DNA of 64,000 nucleotides, taken from NCBI GenBank assembly GCA_012934845.2, contig WNNJ02001825.1, positions 1 to 64,000 on the forward strand, given 5' to 3'. The notes under the pieces are model-generated. The model worked only from the letters and a program-made list of their open reading frames with translations. It ran no database searches and was not told where the DNA came from. Of the stretch, positions 1-9,552 are shown piece by piece (positions within the stretch are counted from its first letter, which is position 1; each line of letters begins with the position of its first letter). Position numbers and translations under genes: made by a program. This DNA comes from Pomphorhynchus laevis. Taxonomy: Eukaryota; Acanthocephala; Palaeacanthocephala; Echinorhynchida; Pomphorhynchidae.

Positions 1-1011
1 ATATTATATAATATATATATTAATATATATATTAATTATTATATTATATAATTTATATTATGATTATATTAATTATATTATTATATTATAATTATAATGA
101 CTTTATAATTATAATATAACGTTTTTATGATATGATACTACAATTAGTATAATATTATAATCAGCAAATAAAATATCATTTCGTATTTTTTTATTTAATT
201 CGTAAAATTTATCTACAATGAGAGGTTATAATATTTTAATATATTTAATATTTAAATTAATATATATTATGATCTAATATTATTTAATATTACTCATGTA
301 ATATTTTAAAAATATTTTCTGATAATTATTGAAAATATACATTTATTATTAGTTAAGCGTTATATTTTCTAAATTTAATAAATTTAATAAAAAATTTATT
401 TAAATTTAAAAAATATAAATTGAATAATAAATTTCTTTTATTGGATAAAAATTTGAACGCATTTGCAGTTATGAATAATTGCATGCTAATGATTTATTAT
501 TGCAGATGTATAATTCAAACCTCAAACCTTAATGTTAATTCATAATATTGAATTTACTTGTTGATTGAATTCTAATCTTAATATTATAGGAATATAAATC
601 CAGATGATTAATAACCAAAAACACTTGCAATAACAAACATTAAAATATTTCAAAGAAAATAAAATATTCCTTGATTCAAAGTTATTTGTGCGGTTTGTTG
701 TTCATTCCAACATTCAACTTTGAATATTCACAAGACAAAGTTGATTAATATCAATTATCGGTATAAGTTATTTTCTATGTAATTTCAACTTTACTCTCTA
801 AATTTGCAAGGATTTACATTACATTTTGTTTTATATTGAAAAGTTGTGGTGTGTCATTAATCGATTTCATAAAGTATTTGTGTTTTCAAAAAAGGGAAGA
901 CTGTTTTCTGCAAATATTCAATAATTAATTGAGCAACGTTTACTTAACAATTCGATTGCTATCAGATACTTTCAAACCTAATGTTTTAGTTGCTAAGATT
1001 TTTATTTATAG
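1..1011. other. AT-rich non-coding stretch, probably intron
   Basis: Very AT-rich sequence with simple TA-type runs in the first 150 bases. I see no exon in it. It lies directly before the splice acceptor of the SUZ-domain exon, so at least its right part is probably the last intron of that gene. Confidence 0.5.
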
Positions 1012-1204
1012 AAAAGCAATACCTGCAATAATATCCGAACAAGAGTTGAAAACGTCATTAAAATCTTTCGAACAACGAGAACTTGAATACGCCGAAGCAC
1101 GCTTGCGCATTATGGGTCAAGCTCCTATTGATGATGCGCTACTCGAATTAGGCCAAAGCGACGATGACTATTTTGCATTTACCGAAGACTACGATTTATC
1201 CTAA
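1012..1204 (+). CDS. SUZ-domain protein (SZRD1-like), terminal exon
   Basis: The reading frame ends at TAA (1202-1204). It carries a block LKSFEQRELEYAEARLRI followed by MGQAPIDD, which matches the SUZ-domain core of SZRD1 (KSL.QREAEYAEAR.RILG). SUZ domains bind RNA and occur in small or R3H-linked proteins involved in mRNA control. The frame is open further upstream, but a good acceptor (pyrimidine/AT tract ending TTTATAG at 1005-1011) sits just before the recognisable part. I therefore start the exon at 1012, which is the third base of a codon. The tail is acidic (SDDDYFAFTEDYDLS). Upstream exons are outside the window or not recognisable. Seen: the motif, acceptor and stop. Inferred: assignment to SZRD1 rather than another SUZ protein. 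SZRD1 normally has more residues after the SUZ block, so this tail is short or divergent. Confidence 0.62.
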
Positions 1205-1436
1205 CATCCAATATATAGTTTACATTGATACTATGTTCATCTTAAATTAATGAACTGGATACGTTTTTGTTAACATTTACTTTATGGTGTCTGACGAAAT
1301 TATTGTTACATAAAAATATCTAGTTTTCTCTCTTTTCTTAATTTAGTAAACGCGCTTTTTGAACTGACGTTTAGAATTTAAGTTTTCTAAAATTCGAGAC
1401 ATTGAAGGCAATCAAACAAAATGAATCATATCAGAT

Positions 1437-1442
1437 AATAAA
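1437..1442 (+). other. polyadenylation signal AATAAA
   Basis: An AATAAA hexamer about 235 bases past the stop of the SUZ-domain exon is a reasonable 3' end for that gene. In sequence this AT-rich the hexamer also occurs by chance. Confidence 0.35.
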
Positions 1443-1550
1443 GTCTACGTATTTTGTATTATATATAAATTAAAAATAATGATTAATATAAATAATTAAT
1501 TATAAGAGATATACAATTTATAATTATATAAAGATAAAATTATTCCTAGA

Positions 1551-1660
1551 CCCAACATATCAGTGGGGCCAAACACGTGCTAATAACGTATTTCCTCTGA
1601 TAATATTCGATTATTTATGATACCTTATTATAATACAAAGTATATTATTTATTATTTATA
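1551..1660 (-). repeat. fragment of family B repeat (inner part)
   Basis: The stretch from CCAACATATCAGTGGGGCC through the run of TATT-rich sequence is a diverged copy of 26850-26960, which directly adjoins a full family B copy. It directly abuts the foldback element at 1661. Confidence 0.5.
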
Positions 1661-1708
1661 GTCAGTTTGGCAGCCAAGAAAGAATCGACCAAATCGTAAC
1701 TGGTACAG

Positions 1709-1734
1709 TTTTCGTCATCGTTTTGACTAATCAG
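1709..1734 (-). ncRNA. hammerhead-like core, left arm of foldback
   Basis: On the minus strand: CTGATTA, then GTCA-AAACGA-TGAC, then GAAAA. Stem II is fully paired. The next bases form a short hairpin AACTG-TAC-CAGTT that fits stem III and ends in a UUA triplet, which satisfies the NUH cleavage rule. The first box has T where the consensus CUGANGA has G, so activity is doubtful. Confidence 0.5.
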
Positions 1735-1829
1735 TGCAGGTTACCTACCCCACTGCTAGATGCAGAGGAGGACCGGCATACGATCTTCCTCTGCATCCTG
1801 AACTTTTGAACAGTGGGAGATACCCGACA

Positions 1830-1855
1830 TTGATGAGTCAAAACGATGTCGAAAC
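1830..1855 (+). ncRNA. hammerhead-like core, right arm of foldback
   Basis: On the plus strand: TTGATGA, then GTCA-AAACGA-TGTC, then GAAAC. It is the mirror of the left-arm core. The first base of the box is T instead of C and stem II has one mismatch. Upstream is CAGTGGGAGATACCCGACA, a flank shared with the 39-kb element. Confidence 0.48.
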
Positions 1856-2094
1856 CGTACTAGTTGTCATTTTGTCGATTCTTTCGTGGCTGCCAAACTG
1901 ACTAAAAACTACTTCACACGGAATCCACTCATCTAAAATAAAAAACGAAAATATTGTTTATTATCCATCCATAAAATTTTTTCGCTTAATGGAATTCTAG
2001 AATTTCATACTTCAATCCAAAATAAAATTTAAAATTCTGTAATAAATCATGTAAACATGTAATAACAAGAGTGTGATAAACGAATGACAAGAGA

Positions 2095-2425
2095 TTAACG
2101 CCAAGTGTAATACCAAGAGTAAAACCAAGAGCAAAACAAAGAGTAAAACAAAAAGTAAAATCAAGAGTAATACTAAGAGTGGAATACCAAGATTATGATG
2201 CCATGAGGGCAATAAAAAGAAGCTAATATCAATAGTGTAATAACTAAAGTGTAATATCAAGAGTGTAATACTAAGAGTGTAATACCAAAAGTGCAATCAT
2301 TAAGTATAATATAAAGAGTATTGGCAATAGTAAACCAAGAGGGTGAAACAACATATTGTGATATCAAGAGTGTAATACCATGAGTGTAATATCAAGGGTG
2401 TGATACCAATTGTATAATAGAGTAT
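2095..2425 (-). repeat. 14-bp minisatellite, reverse orientation
   Basis: Imperfect repeats of AGAGTGTAATACCA, the reverse complement of the unit filling 2440-4425. Frames across it translate as hydrophobic low-complexity sequence and are not genes. Confidence 0.85.
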
Positions 2426-2439
2426 TAAGTACACATGGT

Positions 2440-2955
2440 ACTTTATTCATGGTTTTACACGTGTGGTATCACAATGTTGAAATTACACTCCTGGTATTGC
2501 ACTCTTGGTATTACACTCTTGGTATTAAACTCTTGGTATTACAATCTTGGTATTACACCCTTTGTATTGCACTCTTGGTATTACACTCTTGGTATTACAC
2601 TCATCGTATTACACTCATGGTATTACACTGTTGGTATTAAACTCTTGGAATTATACTCTTGGTATTACACTCTTGGAATTACACTCTTGGTATTACACTC
2701 TTAGTATTACACTCTTAATATTACACTCTTGGTATTACACTCTTGGAATTACACTCTTAATATTACACTCTTGGTTTTACACTCTTACTTTTACACTCTT
2801 GGTATTACACTCTTGCTTTTACACTCTTGCTTTTACACTCTTGCTATTACACTCGTGGTATTACGTTCTTGGTATTACACTCTTGGTATTACACTCTTGG
2901 TATTACACTCTTTGTATTGCACTCTTGGTATTACACTTGGTATTACACCCTTTGT
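2440..2955 (+). repeat. 14-bp minisatellite, forward orientation, first block
   Basis: Tandem TGGTATTACACTCT units with variants. The orientation flips relative to 2095-2425 at about 2425-2440, so the two blocks form a large imperfect inverted repeat. It ends abruptly at the LINE tail near 2955. Confidence 0.88.
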
Positions 2956-2956
2956 A

Positions 2957-3200
2957 TTAAACCCAAGTGCGCCTCTGAAATACCTGGGCTATCTCGGGAT
3001 TATTATTCTTCTCACGAGGACGTCCCCCAGAACAAAGACTAAGGTTTCTCAAGCTCCTCATCTCAATATTAACAACCATAGTCCGCCTTGACTAGACGCT
3101 TAGGTGTGTGAGAGACCCCGAATGGTTCAGTCAGAGGGCGGCGCGCTGGTGCGGCCAAGGGGCTCAGATCCCTCTGGACCTGAGGCCGTGAATATAAGTT
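2957..3200 (+). mobile_element. LINE 3' tail fragment inside the minisatellite
   Basis: The block starting GTGCGCCTCTGA, with GGGCTATCTCGGGATTA, ACGTCCCCCAGA and GGGGCTCAGATCC, matches the reverse complement of 18020-18250. That segment lies downstream of a reverse transcriptase, so this is a 5'-truncated copy of the same LINE family or a SINE using its tail. It is much GC-richer than its surroundings. Confidence 0.7.
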
Positions 3201-3244
3201 GAAGATTCCAAAATACTCGTCGTGAACGGCTTCTATTTAAAGTT

Positions 3245-4425
3245 GTCTTTTGGTATTACACAGACGAGTATTCCAAAATACTCGTCGTGAACGGCTTCTA
3301 TTAAAAATTGTATTTTGGTATTACACTCTTGATATGACACTATCAGTATTACGCTCTTTATATTACACTCTTGGTTTTACTCTCTTACTACTACACTCGT
3401 AATATTACACTCTTGATATTCCACTCTTGGTTTTACACTCTTACTATTACCCTCGTGGTATTACACTCTTGATATCACACTATCAGTATTACACTCTTGA
3501 TTTTACACTCTTGGTTTTACACTCTTGCTATTACACACGTGGTATTACACTCTTGATATCACACTATCAGTATTACACTCTTGATATGACACTATCAGTA
3601 TTACACTCTTGATATGACACTATCAGTATAACCCTCTTAATATTACACTCTTGTTTTTACTTTCTTACTATTACACTCGCGGTATTACACTCTTGATTTT
3701 ACACTCTTGGTTTTACACTCTATTACACTCTTGATATCACACTCTCAGTATTACACTCTTTATATTACACTCTTGGTTTTACACTCTTACTATTACACTC
3801 GTGGTATTACACTCTTGATATGACACTATCAGTATTACACTCTTGATATGACACTATCAGTATTACACTCTTGATATGACACTATCAGTATAACCCTCTT
3901 AATATTACACTCTTGTTTTTGCTCTCTTACTATTACACTCGCGGTATTACACTCTTGATATTACACTCTTGGTTTTACACTCTTGCTATTACACTCGTGG
4001 TATTACACTCTTGATATGACACTATCAGTATTACACTCTTGATATGACATTATCAGTATAACCCTCTTAATATTACACTCTTGTTTTTGCTCTCTTACTA
4101 TTACACTCGCGGTATTACACTCTTGATATTACACTCTTGGTTTTACACTCTTACTATTACACTCGTGGTATTACACTCTTGATATGACACTATCAGTATT
4201 ACACTCTTGATATGACACTATCAGTATTACACTCTTGATATGACACTATCAGTATTACACTCTTGATATTACACTCTTGGTTTTACTCTCTTACTACTAC
4301 ACTCGTGGTATTACACTCTTGATATGACACTATCAGTATAACACTCTTGATATCACACTCTCAGTATTACACTATGGTATTACGCTATTCATATTACACT
4401 TTCGGTATTACACTCTTGGTATTAC
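3245..4425 (+). repeat. 14-bp minisatellite, second block with higher-order structure
   Basis: The same TTACACTCTTGGTA unit as before. Here variant units (GATATGACACTATCAGTA, TTACTATTACACTCG) are arranged in larger recurring groups. The marker TATAACCCTCTTAATA occurs at about 3627, 3889 and 4057, so the higher-order spacing is irregular. Before it, the segment ATTCCAAAATACTCG occurs twice (about 3206 and 3271). Confidence 0.88.
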
Positions 4426-4429
4426 AATA

Positions 4430-5840
4430 AAATTTAATTATTTAATAATTAAATAAGATTTTAGACAATTTATTTCTATATCAACTTAAAATTTCAAATT
4501 TAAATTTTCGTTTATTGTTCGTTAATTTTACATTCACCTTTTTATTAATTCAATGATTGAAAAGTTTATTTATTTTTAATTTATTTAGTCATTTTTTTAA
4601 CAATTCATTTTAATAATTCAATAGTGGTGCATAATTAATAATTCAATGATTGCTAATTATTTTGAATCATTTCTCATCATTTACTTGATCATTTTATAGA
4701 ATACATTGCTCATTTATTAACAATTCGAGTTTTTTGTACATAAATCTATTTGTCTTGAGAACGAATATTTCTTTTTAAATAATTTAGAAAAGATTTAGGC
4801 TTTACTATTAATTTAATAAACAGTCAAAGATCATTATATTGTTCTAATGTAATATTTTAAAATTGCTGAAATTTTTTTAATTCATATATTTTAATAACCT
4901 GAAATTAACGTTTAAACAGTAATTTAGAAATCGTTATTAAATGATATTTTAAACAATAGTGACTGTCGTAATTTATAATATAAATATAATATGATTAATA
5001 TAATATAATATAATTATATCAATATGTCGATATTGATATAATTTAAATGTAATATTTCGACAGTTTTAAGTAAATTATAATTGTTTTATAATATTGCCGA
5101 TTATTATGTAAGAACAGCTTTAAATTTTTCATAATTTAAACTTGACAGATGTCGATCATCCTTAAATATATAGGATAATTTATTATAGAATAATTTCAGT
5201 TTAATACAATCTAAGACTCATCATTTATTATGGAAAATTCAACGTACTTTTCCTAGTATTTTTTGTCAAAGAGGTATTTGAAAATAAGAAACACTATTTT
5301 CACTTAAGTAGTATAAATAGATATTAAAAATAAATCCCTGTGTCATTGCCTTCAGAAATCTTTAGTTTGTGCATATTGTCCCTATTTGTTAGAATTTTAA
5401 AACATTTTTAATTTATGTTTGAAATTAATTGTAGAAATTGTACTTTATTAATCATCTATAGGTAATTGTTATATTTTAAATAATTTAAATATATTTTGTA
5501 TTTTAAAAGTTGACAATCAAATTATGGTGGTTGTATATTTTAAAAATTCGTAATACTATTGATTTGGATATTGGCACATACGTAAATGTATTTTTGAAGT
5601 TATTGGGAAGTTTAAATATACGTTTAGAGACCTGTATCTAATAATTTTAGATTTGATTTTTATTACATAAAATTATTAAATAAAAATATTAAAATTATTA
5701 ATATTAAGTGATTATAAATAATTATTATAGTCTAATAATTGTTTTTTTAATTAATTAAAATTAAAAAAAATCTAATAATTGTTAATAATAATTGTGAATT
5801 TATTACGAACTCAAAGTAAAATCATTTTAAATGTAATAAA
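4430..5840. other. AT-rich spacer, no gene seen
   Basis: Low-complexity AT-rich DNA with frequent stops on both strands. I see no exon, RNA gene or repeat copy that can be supported. Confidence 0.6.
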
Positions 5841-5965
5841 AGGTCCCATAGCGGGCAACAATATAAAGTGAACAAAGAAACACCTGTTCCACTTTGCACC
5901 CAGTCACTCACGATCTGCCCCAGACCCTCTGCCGCCACGGCGGTGAGGGAGGATCAACATCAAAA
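5841..5965. other. short GC-richer island of unknown origin
   Basis: About 120 bases (GGTCCCATAGCGGGCAACAA ... GCCGCCACGGCGGTGAGG) stand out from the AT-rich background, next to the Penelope-like duplication. It contains the palindrome CCGCCACGGCGG. Probably a piece of a repeat; no match within the window. Confidence 0.3.
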
Positions 5966-6092
5966 CGTTATTACCATACTACAACGTTCATAGGCAAACA
6001 TCTACCAAAATAATAATACCAATCTGTTTATTAGGCATTATTAATTATCCACACGAGAAAAACAAATTTTTGTTAGAGTTAATTATAACAAC

Positions 6093-6123
6093 GTTTCGGT
6101 CAATCACAGTGACCCTTTTCAAG
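6093..6123 (-). ncRNA. hammerhead-like core in Penelope tail (left arm)
   Basis: On the minus strand: TTGAAAA, one unpaired G, stem GGTCA/TGACC with loop CTGTGAT, then GAAAC. The second box and stem fit a hammerhead. The first box departs from CUGANGA at two positions. Penelope-like elements are known to carry hammerhead motifs in their terminal regions, which supports the reading. Confidence 0.45.
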
Positions 6124-6188
6124 TTGAAAGTTTTCAAACACAAATCGCCTTATATTACATAAGTGCGGAAGAAAATGAACATGTTTTC

Positions 6189-6761
6189 TTAGTCCATAGT
6201 GTCGATAGGAATTTTTAAATTATAATTTGATTTATTTCCATGCATCCTTTCACCACTGCCGTTGATGTGTATAGACTCAAAAATTATCCGTCTATAATAA
6301 TTTGATTCTTTTGCAAGAATTTTGATATTATCGAATTCAATATTGTGTCCTTTCATGACAGAATGGTTTAAAACAGCAGATGACATGTCCCCTTTCCTTA
6401 GAGCATTACGATGTTCCTTAATTCTAAGGTGTAATGGTCGTTTCGTCTGACCCACGTATGTAGCTTCACAATCTTTACATTTTATCTCATATACGAGACC
6501 TAACGTTTTTTGAGATAAGGGTCTTCGTTTGAACATAGATGCTAGACACGTGCTAGGTGGACAGTAAATTGTAGGACGTGATGTTTGTCGTCTAAGACCA
6601 TCTTCAAGTTTGTTCAGGCTACGGTTGTCAACGAAAGACGATCGTAAATATATTTTAGTTTTTGCTTGGTCTTTTTTATCATGTGTTGATGCAAAAAATA
6701 TATTCTTCGACTTTCGATCTGCCTGTGTGATGGCCCATTTGGCCATCACACAAATGATCAC
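6189..6761 (-). CDS. Penelope-like element GIY-YIG endonuclease domain (5'-truncated)
   Basis: 190 codons open on the minus strand. The C-terminal half carries the GIY-YIG fold: GLVYEIKCKDCEATYVGQTK (Y...YVG pattern), then R-x3-KEHRNALRKGD, then SAVLNHSVMKGHNIEFDNI, then RRIIFESIHI with the family's conserved glutamate. This is the integration endonuclease of Penelope-like retroelements, which normally follows a reverse transcriptase. The reverse transcriptase is absent, so this is a 5'-truncated copy. The N-terminal part (about residues 15-60: KSKNIFFASTHDKK, KIYLRSS) is the linker usually found before the endonuclease. The hammerhead-like tail follows about 70 bases past the stop. The most upstream start is arbitrary because the frame is truncated. 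Confidence 0.75.
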   Translation of the reverse strand: MIICVMAKWAITQADRKSKNIFFASTHDKKDQAKTKIYLRSSFVDNRSLNKLEDGLRRQTSRPTIYCPPSTCLASMFKRRPLSQKTLGLVYEIKCKDCEATYVGQTKRPLHLRIKEHRNALRKGDMSSAVLNHSVMKGHNIEFDNIKILAKESNYYRRIIFESIHINGSGERMHGNKSNYNLKIPIDTMD

Positions 6762-6788
6762 ACAAATGGTTTTTTTGGGAAAGGGGAC

Positions 6789-6986
6789 ATGTCATCTGCT
6801 GTTTTAAACCATTCTGTCATGAAAGGACACAATATTGAATTCGATAATATCAAAATTCTTGCAAAAGAATCAAATTATTATAGACGGATAATTTTTGAGT
6901 CTATACACATCAACGGCAGTGGTGAAAGGATGCATGGAAATAAATCAAATTATAATTTAAAAATTCCTATCGACACTATGGACTAA
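6789..6986 (+). pseudogene. inverted duplicate of the GIY-YIG C-terminus
   Basis: The 65 codons from SSAVLNHSVMKGHNIEFDNI to the stop are identical to the end of the minus-strand endonuclease. It is the coding part of the right arm of the inverted repeat, with no N-terminal domain. Confidence 0.75.
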
Positions 6987-7052
6987 GAAAACATGTTCAT
7001 TTTCTTCCGCACTTATGTAATATAAGGCGATTTGTGTTTGAAAACTTTCAAC

Positions 7053-7082
7053 TTGAAAAGGGTCACTGTGATTGACCGAAAC
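7053..7082 (+). ncRNA. hammerhead-like core in Penelope tail (right arm)
   Basis: Exact mirror of the core at 6093-6123, now on the plus strand, since it lies in the other arm of the 377-bp inverted repeat. Confidence 0.45.
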
Positions 7083-7189
7083 GTTGTTATAATTAACTCT
7101 AACAAAAATTTGTTTTTCTCGTGTGGATAATTAATAATGCCTAATAAACAGATTACGTGGCACACGAATGTAATTTTATCGGAATAATA

Positions 7190-8141
7190 CTAATTCTAAA
7201 TGTCCGTGAATTCAACGACAGGTGTAAATTGGATATCACTATCCAGTAAGAGTTGATTCGAATCCCAATTCGATACACGCGATAGAAACGCCGCCGTCTC
7301 TATTATGGGTAAATGCTTCTGCGGGATAAACGACAAGGGCTGCTCTCTAGTAGGATAAGCTAATTTCGAAGACGAAACCTTGCGTGACAAGCAAAAGAAG
7401 AATTTAAGGAAATTCCATTTTATTCTATCAATTTGCTTAAAATTCTGAATAGCCAATCTTGCTAAATAGCCGATAACCCATTTTAACCCTCGGAAGAAAC
7501 ATCATTTGAAAATATTTCATTGATGTAGTAAGATAGTTTGTTGAACGTAAAGGATTGACTGTACTCATACAAGAAACAACTTTACAAGCAACTATATCAA
7601 AATGATTAGTAAAACTCCACTTGGAGTACAGATTAAAGCCAAGATGGCAGAATTGCTTACACATTTTTCAAATAGATACCGTCAACGATAAAAACATGAT
7701 TTCGTGATAACCTATTACCCCCCCCTCGGAATTTTAACACTTTTGTTTTCGCTAGATTAACCTGCAAGCAATTCGCCATACAATACAGTTTGAGCCTAAC
7801 CAATGTTGAACTCAAATCGCCTATTTTTAACGAATATATAACCAGATCATCTGCATGAAAAAGACAAGAAGAGTTAGTTTCACTTAGAGGGTTATCCTGG
7901 GGAACGCCCTTAATTTGTTGAAAGTAATCAGAATATTTTATTCCATCAAAAAATCGGACAATGTGAGGAGAGAGAGAATCTGATGTAATGCATGCATGAT
8001 ATAGTCCTTTAGGCTAAGTGAGCTTATAAATTTGCGGAGAAGCAAGTATCTGTTAATGCTATCGAATGCCTTTGTAAAATCTACGAAAACAGCGTACAAA
8101 GCAAGGTTATTTGAACGAGCTTCTTGAACAGCGTTTCGCAA
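7190..8141 (-). mobile_element. non-LTR retrotransposon reverse transcriptase fragment
   Basis: Broken minus-strand reading frames carry LINE reverse-transcriptase motifs. Near 8030-8090 is AVFVDFTKAFDSINR (motif A). Near 7840-7870 is FHADDLVIYSLK (motif C, with H for the usual Y). Then come MANCLQVNLAKTKVLKFRGG and YSKWSFTNHF in the thumb region, and a C-terminal part ending about 7196 (ESLLYPTRE-like stretch). Several frame changes are needed, including in the run of C at 7720-7727. Both ends are truncated. The KTKVLKFRGG style occurs in several LINE clades and I cannot assign one. Confidence 0.65.
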
Positions 8142-8144
8142 GAT

Positions 8145-9373
8145 ACTAATAATACTAATTTACAGGTAGTTAAGCTGCAATAGGGATAATGTTTTTAAAT
8201 GAATGCAAGTCTATTGAATTCTAATAATAGTCTAGTAATTAATATGTTCATTTATGATTCCATCAGGATTGCATCATCGGTCAGTCAATTGACATTATGC
8301 TGCCGAAGGTGCTGTGAGCTCTTTCGATGGATATTTTGAAATTTTTCAGTTACGATTAGTGTGGATAGTCATTTTTAAGTGACTATAATAGTCACCTTTT
8401 AGATACTCTCTCATTGTTCACAAACACACACCACAGATGTATATTATGATCGAATTTGATTACTATTATGTGATGTTTATGGTTTACCACATAAACGTAT
8501 TACAAGGTACGTAATATACGTCAAGGTACTTTGTAGATGATTGTCTTCAAAATTTATTAAAAGAAATTCGATTTTATTTCATACAAAGTCTATATAGACT
8601 TTCTAGATTTATAATTAATATAATCTATAAATACGATAAATGTTTATAAAATTATACTTTAAAGTCTATAAAGTTATAATGTTATAGTTACAACTTTATA
8701 GCCATCAAATTATATTCTATACAGTATATAGACTATGGTGGGTTATCGTTATCACGCGTGTCAAACACGGCACGCCACTATTTTTCCTGTAACCAATCAT
8801 CTAACCTATAATGAACTTTATTAAGTTTTGAAATAGGAGTAGTCTGACGGATAAAACTGTAATGCTTAAATGAAGGTATCATAATATAAATCCGATATTA
8901 AATTTATCATCAGTAATAAAGTAACATACATTCCACTAATAATGTATAAATTGTTGTATTTATCTTCTGGGCTGATCGAACTCATTTTTTTATATTTGAT
9001 TAAATTTTTCTCAAGTATTTATAATTTTTTTTGCTGGATACGTATATCCAACTTTAAAGATGAATAAACCTCCTATTGCCATAATATACTAAATTCTTGC
9101 TGATAAAAATATTTTTTTAAGTTTTCACACATCTTTAGAAGATTTCAAATATCGGGATCATAAATCGAAGATTCCGTTTGCTGAAGAATTTTGTGCTAGA
9201 AAATTTGCCGCTATGATCGCATACGAGGTAAAGGTTGTTCATCCGCGTTACAGACTTTTAGTCTATACAGTTTATAAAGTCCAACACATTTTGTATCTGT
9301 GAACATTTAAAACTTTTATACTTTAGTGAAATTAAGCACTCATGGAAAATTTATTCAAATTGCGGCTTAACAT
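8145..9373. other. AT-rich spacer, no gene seen
   Basis: No supported coding or RNA feature. Around 8600-8740 the words TATAGACT, AAAGTCTATA and TATAGTTA recur in a short AT-rich repeat-like stretch. Confidence 0.5.
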
Positions 9374-9552
9374 TGTTGTAAAATCAACGACGATCGACAG
9401 CTGAGACTTGACATGTTGATTCATTATTGGTTTCCTTCAAAAGAAATTTTTTCCACAGAAACCAAAGAGGTTTATTATGATATTTATAATATACCAGAAG
9501 TTAATAAAAGAAGCTAATAGTGTTGAGCCAAGCATAAATCATAAGTCATCAC
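9374..9552 (-). repeat. 3' LTR of the Gypsy-type element
   Basis: Shares CAACGACGATCGACAGCTGA at one end and AATCATAAGTCATCACA at the other with 13537-13704. On the minus strand it begins TGTGATGACTTATGATT, consistent with a TG start. Confidence 0.75.

Larger units (their letters stand above)
1661..1902. mobile_element. foldback (MITE-like) element with a hammerhead-like core in each arm
   Basis: The element begins GTCAGTTTGGCAGCCA and ends TGGCTGCCAAACTGAC, an exact terminal inverted repeat. The arms remain similar inward to the centre, where GATGCAGAGGAGG faces CCTCTGCATC. There is no coding capacity. Each arm contains a segment that can be read as a hammerhead core (separate entries), on opposite strands and pointing outward. 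The same inner words (CAGTGGG..., GATGCAGA) recur in the 33.1-kb and 38.4-39.0-kb elements, so these are relatives. Confidence 0.7.
6021..7154. mobile_element. Penelope-like element 3' end duplicated as an inverted repeat
   Basis: Arms 6021-6397 and 6778-7154 (377 bases each) are reverse complements, identical as far as I compared. They encode the same 65 residues on opposite strands. The 380-base spacer belongs to the left copy and holds the rest of its endonuclease domain plus a small palindrome (TGTGATGGCC...GGCCATCACA, about 6726-6750). Each arm ends in the untranslated tail with a hammerhead-like core. Penelope-like elements are known to make 5'-truncated and inverted partner copies, and this arrangement fits. 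The near-identity implies a recent event or gene conversion. Confidence 0.75.

Noticed and set aside
2012-3612. Several overlapping open frames with hydrophobic, LLVLHSWYYTLGIT-like translations
   Set aside because: They are translations of the 14-bp minisatellite in different frames and not genes.
2095-4425. Regular short repeats suggesting a CRISPR array
   Set aside because: There are no unique spacers of constant length, and the surrounding genes are animal genes with introns. It is a minisatellite.
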